From: Saprospiraceae bacterium UBA7687
GTDB lineage: Bacteria > Bacteroidota > Bacteroidia > Chitinophagales > Saprospiraceae
Reading direction: 5' to 3'
Assembly (NCBI GenBank): GCA_002482845.1
Contig: DLGT01000017.1
Coordinates: 10,968 to 74,967, forward strand
Length of the DNA: 64,000 nt
Below the pieces are notes generated by a model that saw only the letters and a list, made by a program, of their open reading frames with translations, was not told the DNA's origin and made no database searches. Shown one piece after another: positions 10,309 through 19,653 of the stretch (positions within the stretch are counted from its first letter, which is position 1; every line of letters starts with the position of its first letter). A program made the translations under genes and the position numbers.

Positions 10309-10316
10309 CAAATATA
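10309..10316 (-). promoter_or_regulatory. Putative -7 box of the giant T9SS protein gene
   Basis: TATATTTG on the minus strand, a full match to TAnnTTTG, 65 bases before the ATG at 10244. It lies in the 186-bp divergent gap shared with the biotin carboxylase gene. No matching -33 element was found. Confidence 0.35.
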
Positions 10317-10430
10317 GGTAGTATTATCAAACATTGTTACCGAAATTGTGAAAAACAAAGAAAATAAAACAAAAACAAAGTTTAAATCTAATGAAATAAT
10401 TACCTTAGCATCTTCAATTTTAAATAACCA

Positions 10431-11870
10431 ATGAACAAAGTATTAGTAGCAAATAGAGGTGAAATCGCATGTAGAGTGATACAATCATTAAAAAAAATGG
10501 GTATCAAAAGTGTTGCAGTTTATTCTGAAGCTGATAAAAATGCCTTGCATGTCAAACTTGCTGATGAAGCCTTCTACCTAGGACCATCTCCATCATCTGA
10601 ATCCTATTTGGTCCAAGATAAAATCATTGATATCGCCTTAAAAAATGGTGTAGATGGCATTCATCCTGGATATGGTTTCCTGAGTGAAAATTCAAAATTT
10701 GCATTAAAACTTCAGGAAAACAACATAAAACTCATCGGGCCATCGGCTTATAGCATGGACATCATGGGAGACAAACTTTCTGCCAAAGATGCTGTCAAAA
10801 ACTTTGGAATCCCTATGGTTCCTGGTACTGATTATGCCATTACCGATGTTAACGAAGCTATCCAAATTGCAGAAAAAGTAGGTTACCCTGTACTTGTCAA
10901 AGCATCAGCAGGTGGTGGCGGAAAAGGAATGAAGCTTGTACAGAGCAGCGCTGAGATGCCAGATCAAATGCAACTTGCCATTAATGAAGCGACATCGTCT
11001 TTTGGAAATGGTGCCGTATTTATCGAAAAATTTGTGACATCTCCACGACATATTGAGATACAAGTACTAGCAGATTCTTTTGGCAACACCGTCTATGTTT
11101 TTGAGCGAGAATGTAGTATACAAAGGAGACATCAGAAAGTAGTAGAAGAAGCACCAAGTGCCATACTTACACCTGAAATCAGAAAAGCAATGGGCGATGC
11201 AGCTGTAAAAGTAGCTAAAGCTTGCCAATATGAAGGTGCTGGAACGGTAGAGTTCTTAGTAGATGATAAACTCAACTTCTATTTTCTGGAAATGAATACT
11301 AGACTTCAAGTAGAGCACCCAGTATCAGAAATGATTTCAGGACTTGACCTTGTAGAACAGCAAATCAAAATTGCACGAGGCGAAAAACTTGCCTTCACCC
11401 AAGATGATCTAAAAATAAATGGTCATGCCATAGAGTTGAGAATTTATGCAGAAGATCCATTTGACAATTTTACACCCAGCATCAATAATTTAGAAACCTA
11501 TCGTCTGCCTAAAGGAGATGGTGTCAGAGTAGATAATGGTTATGTAGAAGGAGACGCCATTCCGATTTATTATGACCCGATGTTGGCGAAGCTTACAGTC
11601 CATGCCGATACTAGAAATGGTGCCATAGAGAAAATGTTATCTGCCATCCAGCAATACGACATCAAAGGAATAGCGTCTACCCTTGATTTCGGAGCTTTTG
11701 TTATGAAACATCCTGATTTTGTATCTGGAAAATTCGATACCAACTTTGTATCTAAGAATTGGAATCCTGAGACGATAAAAAATAGTTTAGAAGAAGAAGC
11801 GGAAGTTGCTGCATGTCTTGCCCAATATTTACTCGCTGATTCAGATGCTAAACTTGTAGTTCCCGGATAG
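10431..11870 (+). CDS. accC: Biotin carboxylase subunit of acetyl-/acyl-CoA carboxylase
   Basis: Carboxylates the biotin of a carrier protein using ATP and bicarbonate, the first half-reaction of acetyl-CoA (or propionyl-CoA) carboxylase. Order of landmarks: N-terminal domain starting KVLVANRGEIACRVIQ, HPGYGFLSE (78-86), ATP-grasp domain with the glycine-rich loop GGGGKGMK (161-168), the catalytic stretch EMNTRLQVEHPVSE (near 288-301) and the biotin carboxylase C-terminal domain (RIYAEDPF). At 479 residues it is slightly longer than the E. coli enzyme (449) because of an acidic C-terminal tail. No biotin carrier or carboxyltransferase gene is adjacent, so whether it serves fatty-acid synthesis or another acyl-CoA carboxylase cannot be settled here. 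Confidence 0.93.
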   Translation: MNKVLVANRGEIACRVIQSLKKMGIKSVAVYSEADKNALHVKLADEAFYLGPSPSSESYLVQDKIIDIALKNGVDGIHPGYGFLSENSKFALKLQENNIKLIGPSAYSMDIMGDKLSAKDAVKNFGIPMVPGTDYAITDVNEAIQIAEKVGYPVLVKASAGGGGKGMKLVQSSAEMPDQMQLAINEATSSFGNGAVFIEKFVTSPRHIEIQVLADSFGNTVYVFERECSIQRRHQKVVEEAPSAILTPEIRKAMGDAAVKVAKACQYEGAGTVEFLVDDKLNFYFLEMNTRLQVEHPVSEMISGLDLVEQQIKIARGEKLAFTQDDLKINGHAIELRIYAEDPFDNFTPSINNLETYRLPKGDGVRVDNGYVEGDAIPIYYDPMLAKLTVHADTRNGAIEKMLSAIQQYDIKGIASTLDFGAFVMKHPDFVSGKFDTNFVSKNWNPETIKNSLEEEAEVAACLAQYLLADSDAKLVVPG

Positions 11871-11892
11871 AAATTTAACTAATAAAAATAAA

Positions 11893-11938
11893 AAAGCGTC
11901 ATTCACATTTTAAACAAATATGAATGACGCTCTCATTT
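11893..11938. terminator. Bidirectional rho-independent terminator between accC and pdhB
   Basis: Perfect 10-bp stem GCGTCATTCA (11896-11905) and TGAATGACGC (11921-11930). On the minus strand it is followed by a strong T-run (TTTTTTATTTTTATT), ending the pdhB transcript; on the plus strand the tail is weaker (TCTCATTT). Confidence 0.85.
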
Positions 11939-11962
11939 AAACTATATACAATTACCTGCTAA

Positions 11963-12949
11963 TCAGGCTTTCATATACATTACTTCCTTCACTGCCTTAA
12001 TTACTTTGGCTGGTGTAGGTAAGTACTCATCCAAAAACGTTGGCGCGTATGGTAATGATGTATCTGCCGAATTGACTCTAGTTACCGGAGCATCTAGATA
12101 GTCAAATGCGTATTTTTGGATCTCGTATGCGATTTCTGCCGAAACACCTGCAAATGGCCATGCTTCATCTACCACTACAAGTCGATTTGTCTTCTTGACA
12201 GATTCTACTATCGTTTTATGATCTAGCGGTCTAATCGTTCTAAGATCAATGACCTCAGCCGAGATACCTTGTTTTTCTAATTCTATTGCTGCTTCTTTAG
12301 CTACTTCTATCATTTTATTATACGATACGATAGTCACATCCGTACCTTCTCTTCTGATAGCTGCTTTCCCTATAGGAACCAAATAGTCACCATCAGGAAC
12401 TTCTCCTTTAAGGCCATAAAAAGACTCAGACTCCATCATACACACAGGATCATTATCTCTGATGGCAGACTTTAGCAAACCTTTTGCATCTGCTGGATCA
12501 ATACAAGAAATAACTTTTATACCTGGAATATTTGCCATCCAACTTTCAAAAGTTTGAGAGTGTTGTTGTGCCAACTGACCAGCTGAACCTGATGGTCCTC
12601 TGAATACTATTGGACACATAAACTGTCCTGCAGATTGAGACAAAGTTTTTGCAGCATTATTAACTATCTGGTCAAATGCCAATACAGCAAAATTCCATGT
12701 CATAAACTCAACGATCGGTCTAAGACCATTCATGGCAGCACCTACTCCTATTCCTGCAAAACCCAACTCTGCTATCGGAGTGTCTATCACTCTTTTAGGT
12801 CCGAATTCATCGAGCATACCTTTACTTACTTTGTAGGCACCATTGTATTCAGCAACTTCTTCACCCATCAAAAAGACATTTTCGTCTCTTCTCATTTCTT
12901 CGGACATTGCTTCACCAAGCGCATCCCTTAAAGTCAAAATTCTAGACAT
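11963..12949 (-). CDS. pdhB: Pyruvate dehydrogenase E1 component, beta subunit
   Basis: Beta chain of the thiamine-diphosphate-dependent E1 of pyruvate dehydrogenase, which decarboxylates pyruvate and passes the acetyl group to E2 lipoamide. The 328 residues equal the usual length. Typical sequences are DTPIAELGFAGIGVGAAMNG (56-75, with the glutamate that activates ThDP), FMTWNFAVLAFDQIVNNAAK, RGPSGSAGQLAQQHSQ and the transketolase C-terminal domain (VIDLRTIRPLD, DEAWPFAGVSAEI). Related branched-chain E1 beta subunits share the fold, but the match to Bacteroidota PdhB is closer. The alpha subunit is not next to it. A well-formed promoter lies directly upstream (12986-13018) and a terminator directly downstream. 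Confidence 0.93.
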   Translation of the reverse strand: MSRILTLRDALGEAMSEEMRRDENVFLMGEEVAEYNGAYKVSKGMLDEFGPKRVIDTPIAELGFAGIGVGAAMNGLRPIVEFMTWNFAVLAFDQIVNNAAKTLSQSAGQFMCPIVFRGPSGSAGQLAQQHSQTFESWMANIPGIKVISCIDPADAKGLLKSAIRDNDPVCMMESESFYGLKGEVPDGDYLVPIGKAAIRREGTDVTIVSYNKMIEVAKEAAIELEKQGISAEVIDLRTIRPLDHKTIVESVKKTNRLVVVDEAWPFAGVSAEIAYEIQKYAFDYLDAPVTRVNSADTSLPYAPTFLDEYLPTPAKVIKAVKEVMYMKA

Positions 12950-12985
12950 ATTATATGAAGTATTATCTTTTTATAAAAATCAGCA

Positions 12986-13018
12986 CAAAAGTAGTAAAAT
13001 ATTATTCTTATACACAAA
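12986..13018 (-). promoter_or_regulatory. Bacteroidota-type promoter of pdhB
   Basis: On the minus strand a -33 TTTG (13015-13018) is followed after 21 bases by a -7 box TACTTTTG (12986-12993), both matching the Bacteroidota consensus. The ATG at 12949 follows after 36 bases. The rest of the 385-bp gap to the next gene is AT-rich, and apart from a -7 box for that gene at 13309 I see nothing else in it. Confidence 0.6.
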
Positions 13019-13308
13019 GAAGGAAGATACTATGTTTAAAATTATAAACATTTAATCAACTTTGAACCTCAGAATCTTTCTCACGTTTTACTTCTTGACC
13101 TGCAACTTAATTCCAAAACCGCAAAATTTGTTTAATATATAGTGATTTATTTTCGAAAATGTACTTAATAAAACCTAGACTAACCTATATAGATTCATTG
13201 CTCGGCCTTCTTTTATTGACCAATAGTTTTTCCAAAATGTAATTTTAAACCAACTGAAAACGCAATACTTTTATAAATCATATTATTTTATTTTACATAT
13301 AAAAATTT

Positions 13309-13316
13309 TACTTTTG
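13309..13316 (+). promoter_or_regulatory. Putative -7 box of the BNR/LamG protein gene
   Basis: TACTTTTG matches TAnnTTTG and lies 18 bases before the ATG at 13335; transcription would start within a few bases of the ribosome site. No clear -33 element. Confidence 0.35.
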
Positions 13317-13334
13317 CCCAATAATTAAATCAAT

Positions 13335-16300
13335 ATGACTTTTTTGAAACGTTTATTTATTTTCACTTTTTTCACTTTGGCTTTTACATCTTTAATAATT
13401 GGACAAGAAAAGCCAAATTTTATAAGAAAAGACCATTCAGACCAAGCTTGGTTTCTCGAGATTCTTAAAGAAAAACCAAATTACAACTTTGTCGAGCAAT
13501 CTTTTAATGAATATTTTGCTAAAAATCCCTTAGAAAAAAGTCAACAAAAAAATCGTGTCAGAAGATGGCTGATGACGTCTGCTTCATCACAAGATAAAAA
13601 TGGTAATGTCATTCCTGTTTATTCCACAAAGGAAGATGAATTAATAATCCAAAAAGGTCAACAACAAGGGCTTCGAAACTATAGAAATCAACAAAAAAAT
13701 CGAACTTCCTATAGAAACAATGATAATCCACCGAATGCAACATGGACAGATAGTGTAGGTACATGGCGTATGATAGGACCGTACCATATTAGTGATAGAG
13801 AAGGTGTGTACAACATGTACGGTGGCTTTAACGACAGGGTATTTATTAATAGGCTAAATCCCCAAAATATGATTGCTGGTCAGTCTTATGGAGGACTATG
13901 GACATCTCAGAATGGCGGATCCACATGGAAATTGACTGATGGACCTTTTAAAAATGGTACTAACGAATACGCCAATAGAGATATGTACTACGGCGACATA
14001 GAAGTACATCCGTTGAATGCAAATCGCATATTAGTAGGTTCTCATGCAGGTGTATTAATCTCTACCAATGCTGGCGAGTCATGGACACTGGCAGATTCTT
14101 TAAATCAAGATGACAAACCAGGTGAAAGGTCTTATTTCATAGCACAAAAGCCTGATGATCAGAACATTATTCTGGCATCTTATGGAAAACGAATATTTAG
14201 GTCTACGAATGGAGGATCTACATGGACAATGGTTTTTGATAATAGTTCGGTTTCTCAAAATTTTAATCAAGGACAACATGATGATGCCACAGTCTACCAA
14301 AGGAGATATAACTTTGCAGGTATGGATTTCCATCCCACTGACCCTAATATTGTTTTTTTGAGTGCTTTAAATAGTAGTAACCAAGTATGTCTATATAAAT
14401 CCACCGATGCAGGTCAGAGTTTCAGTTTACTGGTAAATACAACTAAGAGTAAATTTCTCAAAATGATGATCACACCTGCCGATCCCGACCATGTGTATTT
14501 CGGAACATTATTTACGAATGTGGAGACGCCTGCGGCAGACGATGGTATTTATAAATATGATACTAATGGAACATTGGTGAGTTTTAGTCCTATCCAAGGC
14601 ATTACAGTATCTGGATTGGTAGACGATGTACAAGTATCTCCCACTGACTCCAAAATATGGTATATGGGTGGATATGCTGCGAGCGCTGTGCACAAATCCG
14701 TTGATGGTGGTAATACTTGGAACTTTTATAATACACATTATGGAGCGGGCATTACAGATTATGTACATCCCGATGTGCGATCACTTGCTATATATGGAAA
14801 TACTGTTCTGGTGGGAACTGATGGTGGACTGCATATATCTACGGATGGCTCTCAAAATTTCCAATCTGCTGGCAAATGGATATCTGCTATCGACTTATGG
14901 GGATTTTCTTCTTCATTCAAAGGAGATGTTGTCGCTAGTGGTGATGACCATGGACCGTCTGAAATTAGATATGCGGATGTGGATCGTGGCTGGGTGCCCA
15001 TAGGTGGCGCTGATTCTGGAGAGATCCAACTCAATCAATGTAATACTGATTATGCTTATGGTCGTGATGTTTACTCACGATTTATGGCAGTCAAAACAAA
15101 TGACACTACTTACGTAAGAAATTCTAATGCACTCATTGATGCACAATATAAATATCTATCACAAGATCCTGATTCCTATTTTGCTTTTTATCCATCCAAA
15201 AACAATGTACTGAAAAAGTCAATAGACAATATGAAAACGTCTGTAGACTTGTACACTTTTACCAATAATATTACAAAAGTAGAAGTGGCACTCAAAGACA
15301 ATAATAAACTTTTTGTACTGGAAAATAGAAATAGAGTACACAAATCTATCAATGGTGGCTCTAATTTTGTAAACATCACACCTTCTACAGCCGTCACCAA
15401 TGGTCAAACGCTCATCACAGACATCGAAATAGATGAAACGGGTAATCATATTTGGTTAGCTTATGGAAATTCGCAGACCACTTGCAAAGTTGTACACTCT
15501 AGCAATGGTGGGACCACCTGGACCAATATTACGAATGGAAATCTACCTAGTTTACCTTTAGAACATATCACTTACCAACGTGGCACTAATGGAATGGTGT
15601 ATGTAGCCATGAAACGTCAAGGTGGAATATGGTACAAAGACTTATCCATGCCAAATTGGTTATCATTGGGATCAGGGTTGCCAATGATTTCATACGTCAC
15701 GTCCATATACACAGTGCCTGATTGTGGTAAACTCAGAATGGGAACGTCACGTGGCACCTTTGAACATGCATTGCCTGTACAATCTGATGTGCTAGCTCAT
15801 TTTTCAGTAGATACTAAAATTACTAATGCTTGTTATTTAGATACGACATATTTTTATGATTATAGTTCTTATTCTGGACCTAATGTAACATTCCAATGGA
15901 GTTTTGAAGGTGGCACTCCATCTTCTTCACAAGACATGAATCCTAAAGTTGTCTATCTTGAGCATGGTATCTTTGATGTTACATTAGTGGTTACAGATGG
16001 CAATGGCAACTCGTCCACCTATATAAGGGAGAACTTTATGGCAGTCTCCGCAGAAAATGGTTGTGGACCTCAGACAACACCAACTTTTGCTCAATATTCA
16101 AATGATCAAAGCAGGTACGTGCAAACACCATCGATGGGACTTACGAATACCAATAACTATACCTTTATGGCATGGGTAAAAGGTGAAGGAACACAGGAAG
16201 ATTATGCAGCAATATTTTCCCATGATCTGAGTGAAAGCGGTAGAGCTGTTCTTAATTGTCGAAATGAAAATCCGGATAGTACACAAATAGGTTATCATTA

Positions 16301-17918
16301 CCCTAATGGACAATGGTGGTGGAATAGCGGACATTATTTAAAACCAAATGAATGGACCCATCTAGCTATGGTCGTAGAACCAAATGGTATCACCATCTAT
16401 AAAAATGGTGTGGGTAGTAAACATAATTTCACTGTGCCAGCTAGAAACTTAATCTCTGGCGGTGCTATTGGTAGTTTTTTAGGTGCCACTTGGTATCGAA
16501 ATTTTAAAGGATATATCGATGAAGCTGCTTTTTACAATAGAAGTTTGACCGCCAATGAAATCAGGTCCATGATGCATCTCACAAAAGAAAATCCAAAATA
16601 CCTTGACCAACATGATGCAGGTCTAATTGCTTATTATCAATATAATGAAGCCATCAATAATACTGTGTCTGATGTCAGTGGTCATGGCAAAGATGCTACT
16701 ATTGTAGGAGCTATCCAAATTTTAGAGAGTGATGGTCCATTTGGTGGTGGAAGGTCTCAAAACATCAACATTTCTAGTCCTGGAACATATGACTTTGCTG
16801 ATCCAGGTGTCAAAATGCAATTCCAAGGTACTGTCCCTAATGGTAATGTCACAGTAAATCATATTGAAAACTTGCCAGACATATATCCTAGTACCAAAAA
16901 AACGCACGAAAATGGTTACTATATTATCAATAATTATGGTACGAATAAAACATTCAGTCCATTGGTAAATCTAGAGTTAACCAAAGCAGGTACGGTTAGT
17001 TCGGCAGTGGCAGGTACAAATGTTGGATTTGAACTTTTCAGAAGAGCGACCAATCTACATGACCAAAATTTTAATACGATTATAAATAACAATTTCACTT
17101 CTACAGCAGGAAATTATGGCGCTGTCAAAGCAAATAATGCCAATCCAATTACAAATTTTGGCCAATTTATTCTGATGAGAGATGCCTATCCCCAAGGAAA
17201 TGCCAAAGTGAGTATGGTCACTCCTGCTCAAAATGGTCAGACATTAGAAGGTGGTGAAAGTGTCTCCTTATGGATAGGTAGTGCTAATCAAGGCTTCATC
17301 TTACCAACACTAAATGAAACTGCATTACAATCGGCAGGGGCGCCATCAGAAGGTATGATGGCTTACCAAAGTGTTCTGAAAAAGATCATTCTTTTTGCTA
17401 ATAATAATTGGCAGTTATTAAAGTCAGGTCCCATTTTTGATATACCAAATGGTACATCTACACCAAATATAGGTATTGTGTTAGGTCAAAATAATAATAC
17501 TGATGTTTCTGGAATTGTACATGTCACAGAACCAGGATTTATCAAACTGACCAATACAAATGAAGAAGGTCTAAAAAATATAAAATATCCGACAGAATCA
17601 CTACTCCTATACAATAGTGATAGTAAAAATATTCAATATTTTAATGGTAGCAATTGGGTCAACCTAGTACAAACTTCATCAATACTTCCAATATCGACTT
17701 CTCCAGCTGCTTACTCAGAAGGGATTAGTGTGGGAAGTAATAGTAGCAAAATAGCCAATGCTGTCATCCAAGATGATGATATGAATGGTGGTATTATGAT
17801 CCCGATATTAAGACCAGAAGCCATTAAAGATCCAGCAGAAGGATTATTAATTTATGATATCACACGACACTATTTTTTCTTTTTTGATGGTACTTATTGG
17901 AATAGAATAGAAAAATAG
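13335..17918 (+). CDS. Large secreted beta-propeller / PKD / LamG protein with C-terminal tail-fibre-like repeats
   Basis: A 1527-residue exported protein with a signal peptide of about 23 residues (ending SLIIGQ). Residues 130-800 hold sialidase/VPS10-like beta-propeller repeats with Asp-box motifs (SQNGGSTW, STNAGESW, STNGGSTW, SVDGGNTW, SSNGGTTW). A PKD domain lies at about 820-895 (FQWSFEGGTPSSSQ, YLEHGIFDVTLVVTDGNGN) and a LamG/concanavalin-like domain at about 918-1100 (YTFMAWVKGEG, GYIDEAAFYNRSLTANEI). No T9SS A or B sorting domain is visible. The end instead has three diverged units: a Pro/Leu-rich strand, then AxxEGMMAYQS, ESLLLYNSD or AEGLLIYDI, then an aromatic FFxGxxW segment (about 1322-1362, 1402-1440, 1489-1527). 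The catalytic residues of a true sialidase are not evident, so a binding or structural role is likelier. An inverted-repeat element begins one base after the stop. Confidence 0.82.
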   Translation: MTFLKRLFIFTFFTLAFTSLIIGQEKPNFIRKDHSDQAWFLEILKEKPNYNFVEQSFNEYFAKNPLEKSQQKNRVRRWLMTSASSQDKNGNVIPVYSTKEDELIIQKGQQQGLRNYRNQQKNRTSYRNNDNPPNATWTDSVGTWRMIGPYHISDREGVYNMYGGFNDRVFINRLNPQNMIAGQSYGGLWTSQNGGSTWKLTDGPFKNGTNEYANRDMYYGDIEVHPLNANRILVGSHAGVLISTNAGESWTLADSLNQDDKPGERSYFIAQKPDDQNIILASYGKRIFRSTNGGSTWTMVFDNSSVSQNFNQGQHDDATVYQRRYNFAGMDFHPTDPNIVFLSALNSSNQVCLYKSTDAGQSFSLLVNTTKSKFLKMMITPADPDHVYFGTLFTNVETPAADDGIYKYDTNGTLVSFSPIQGITVSGLVDDVQVSPTDSKIWYMGGYAASAVHKSVDGGNTWNFYNTHYGAGITDYVHPDVRSLAIYGNTVLVGTDGGLHISTDGSQNFQSAGKWISAIDLWGFSSSFKGDVVASGDDHGPSEIRYADVDRGWVPIGGADSGEIQLNQCNTDYAYGRDVYSRFMAVKTNDTTYVRNSNALIDAQYKYLSQDPDSYFAFYPSKNNVLKKSIDNMKTSVDLYTFTNNITKVEVALKDNNKLFVLENRNRVHKSINGGSNFVNITPSTAVTNGQTLITDIEIDETGNHIWLAYGNSQTTCKVVHSSNGGTTWTNITNGNLPSLPLEHITYQRGTNGMVYVAMKRQGGIWYKDLSMPNWLSLGSGLPMISYVTSIYTVPDCGKLRMGTSRGTFEHALPVQSDVLAHFSVDTKITNACYLDTTYFYDYSSYSGPNVTFQWSFEGGTPSSSQDMNPKVVYLEHGIFDVTLVVTDGNGNSSTYIRENFMAVSAENGCGPQTTPTFAQYSNDQSRYVQTPSMGLTNTNNYTFMAWVKGEGTQEDYAAIFSHDLSESGRAVLNCRNENPDSTQIGYHYPNGQWWWNSGHYLKPNEWTHLAMVVEPNGITIYKNGVGSKHNFTVPARNLISGGAIGSFLGATWYRNFKGYIDEAAFYNRSLTANEIRSMMHLTKENPKYLDQHDAGLIAYYQYNEAINNTVSDVSGHGKDATIVGAIQILESDGPFGGGRSQNINISSPGTYDFADPGVKMQFQGTVPNGNVTVNHIENLPDIYPSTKKTHENGYYIINNYGTNKTFSPLVNLELTKAGTVSSAVAGTNVGFELFRRATNLHDQNFNTIINNNFTSTAGNYGAVKANNANPITNFGQFILMRDAYPQGNAKVSMVTPAQNGQTLEGGESVSLWIGSANQGFILPTLNETALQSAGAPSEGMMAYQSVLKKIILFANNNWQLLKSGPIFDIPNGTSTPNIGIVLGQNNNTDVSGIVHVTEPGFIKLTNTNEEGLKNIKYPTESLLLYNSDSKNIQYFNGSNWVNLVQTSSILPISTSPAAYSEGISVGSNSSKIANAVIQDDDMNGGIMIPILRPEAIKDPAEGLLIYDITRHYFFFFDGTYWNRIEK

Positions 17919-17919
17919 T

Positions 17920-18023
17920 GTGTATCCCAATTTGCACAGAAACTAATTTAAAATTTATTTCTCACTTTTACGCTCGAGGTAAAACAAAAAGAATTTTAAA
18001 TTAAGTGTAATTTTGGGATACAC
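17920..18023. repeat. 104-bp inverted-repeat element (MITE-like or large hairpin)
   Basis: The ends GTGTATCCCAA (17920-17930) and TTGGGATACAC (18013-18023) are perfect complements. Further in, AATTTAAAATT pairs with AATTTTAAATT, giving arms of nearly 40 bases around a short centre. It starts one base after the TAG of the preceding gene. It may terminate that gene's transcript, but arms this long with sharp ends resemble a miniature transposable element; no target duplication is obvious. Confidence 0.5.
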
Positions 18024-18056
18024 CCAAAATAGAGGAATAACAAAACAAATAACATC

Positions 18057-18923
18057 ATGCATAAATCAGTAAAATATCTACTTCCATCTGAAGCCATAGA
18101 TATGGGTGGCATTAAAGTAAAGCAAGCGCTTCCTACACAGAAAGTAGATCAGCTAGACCCTTTCTTACTTTTGCATCATGGTACTTTTACTTCTACAGAA
18201 GATGCCCCTGCTAGACATCAGGGAATAGGTCCACACCCACATCGCGGTTTTTCACCTGTGACATTTGTCATCCGTGGCGAGGTCCATCATAGAGACAGTC
18301 GTAGCAATAATCAGATCGCAAAAGAAGGAGAAGTCCAATGGATGTTTGCAGGAGCCGGCATTGTTCATAGCGAAAGACCGTCAGAAGATTTGGCTCGTGT
18401 CAGTGGCACACAAGAAATCGTGCAGTTATGGATCAATGCACCCGCTGCTGCTAAAATGAACCAACCTAAATATCAATATAAATCTGAAGGAGAAATACCA
18501 GTGTTCACATCAGAAGATGGTCAAATCATTAACAAACTTGTAGCAGGAAACTATGGAGATATTCAAAGCAGTATGCAGACAGAAAGCGAGTTACTAATTA
18601 TATGGGGTAAATCAATATTAGGTGGGCATCAAAGTTATGATATTCCAGTAGGATACAATGCGATGATATATATTGTGAGAGGAAATTTACATATCAAAGG
18701 GTATGGAAAAGTATCAAAAGAAAATTTAATTATATTTGATAAAAATGATGGGACCATTACCGTGACTGCTGACGAAAATGCAGAATTCCTATTACTATGT
18801 GGTAAACCTATCGATGAAGTTGTTGTAAAACAAGGTCCTTTTGTGATGAATAGTACGACCGAAATCATGGTAGCGATGCGTGATTATCAAATGGGGAAAA
18901 TGGGAATATTGATAGAAGAATGA
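18057..18923 (+). CDS. Pirin family protein
   Basis: Bicupin iron-binding protein of the pirin family, 288 residues, the normal length. The N-terminal pirin domain has the metal-binding histidines in HHGTF, GPHPHRGFSPVTFVIRGEVHHRDS and later GAGIVHSE, with the expected Glu at QEIVQLWIN. The C-terminal cupin (from about residue 175) carries the usual pirin C-terminal domain ending in GPFVMNSTTEIM. Some pirins oxidise quercetin and others bind transcription factors; the sequence does not tell which applies. It stands alone between the repeat element and a lipoprotein gene. Confidence 0.9.
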   Translation: MHKSVKYLLPSEAIDMGGIKVKQALPTQKVDQLDPFLLLHHGTFTSTEDAPARHQGIGPHPHRGFSPVTFVIRGEVHHRDSRSNNQIAKEGEVQWMFAGAGIVHSERPSEDLARVSGTQEIVQLWINAPAAAKMNQPKYQYKSEGEIPVFTSEDGQIINKLVAGNYGDIQSSMQTESELLIIWGKSILGGHQSYDIPVGYNAMIYIVRGNLHIKGYGKVSKENLIIFDKNDGTITVTADENAEFLLLCGKPIDEVVVKQGPFVMNSTTEIMVAMRDYQMGKMGILIEE

Positions 18924-18971
18924 GTAACCTATATCGATAGCTTCGTTGCATAATTGAAGTATTTCTAAAAT

Positions 18972-18979
18972 TATATTTG
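18972..18979 (+). promoter_or_regulatory. Putative -7 box of the lipoprotein gene at 19043
   Basis: TATATTTG matches TAnnTTTG, with TTG triplets at 18946 and 18954 as possible -33 elements at non-ideal spacing. The ATG follows 63 bases later. Confidence 0.35.
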
Positions 18980-19042
18980 CAATTACAAATTATAATCATA
19001 CATTTGTATCAATGTAACCTTAATTTATAAAATATAGATCCA

Positions 19043-19603
19043 ATGAAGACAATTTATTTCCTAGCTTTGATGATTTTGACCGCTCTGTATTCCTGTCAAT
19101 CAGGTGAAAGCAAAAAAACAGGGGACCTTCCTACTACATCTTTTAATGAAGGCGCTGAAATTGATTCCATCATGAAAGTCATAGAAAATGAAACTAATTG
19201 TTTTTTTGATGGCGACTATGATTGTTGGGCAAGTAATTGGAGTCATGAACCCTATACATTTCAAGGTTGGAATAATAGCGATGGCAGTTCAGATGCGGCA
19301 ATTGGATGGGACAAAATTAATACACAAGGCAAGGATTGGATTGAAACATATTATAAAAACGGCGAAAACATCATACATCCCGTCGTCAAAAAAGAAAAGC
19401 CTTTGGTCAAATTTTTTGGTGAGAAATCAGCTTATCTTATTTGGAAACAATACAACGCCGATCAAGACAAAAAGTATTATCGAATTAGCCAAGAAACTAG
19501 AATTATGGAAAAACAAAAGGATGGTTGGAAGATTGTAAATGTAAGTGCTTTTTGGGATGCGGCTCCAAAAATTTCATTTGATAGTTTACCACCGATGGAT
19601 TAA
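19043..19603 (+). CDS. Lipoprotein with SnoaL/NTF2-like domain
   Basis: A 186-residue exported lipoprotein. The signal peptide ends in a lipobox (LYSC, Cys at about residue 18), so the mature protein should be lipid-anchored in the envelope. The rest looks like an NTF2-like (SnoaL/DUF4440) fold: an N-terminal helix (IDSIMKVIENETNCFFDGDYDCWASNW contains the typical acidic-aromatic pattern), then strands ending in QETRIMEKQKDGWKIVNVS, the usual closing strand with a Trp. Such proteins are often binding or scaffold domains; an enzymatic role cannot be claimed. Confidence 0.75.
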   Translation: MKTIYFLALMILTALYSCQSGESKKTGDLPTTSFNEGAEIDSIMKVIENETNCFFDGDYDCWASNWSHEPYTFQGWNNSDGSSDAAIGWDKINTQGKDWIETYYKNGENIIHPVVKKEKPLVKFFGEKSAYLIWKQYNADQDKKYYRISQETRIMEKQKDGWKIVNVSAFWDAAPKISFDSLPPMD

Positions 19604-19653
19604 TAAGGATTTATCCAGCATCTTCACAAACCTAAAATCCATCCATTTCCCAC

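Noticed and set aside
14100..15449. Several ORFs of 60-125 residues on the opposite strand or other frames of the 13335 gene
   Set aside because: Shadows of a long gene with clear domains; no domain or start signal of their own.
13335..17918. Active sialidase
   Set aside because: Asp-box propeller repeats are present, but the catalytic Arg triad and Tyr/Glu pair are not recognisable.
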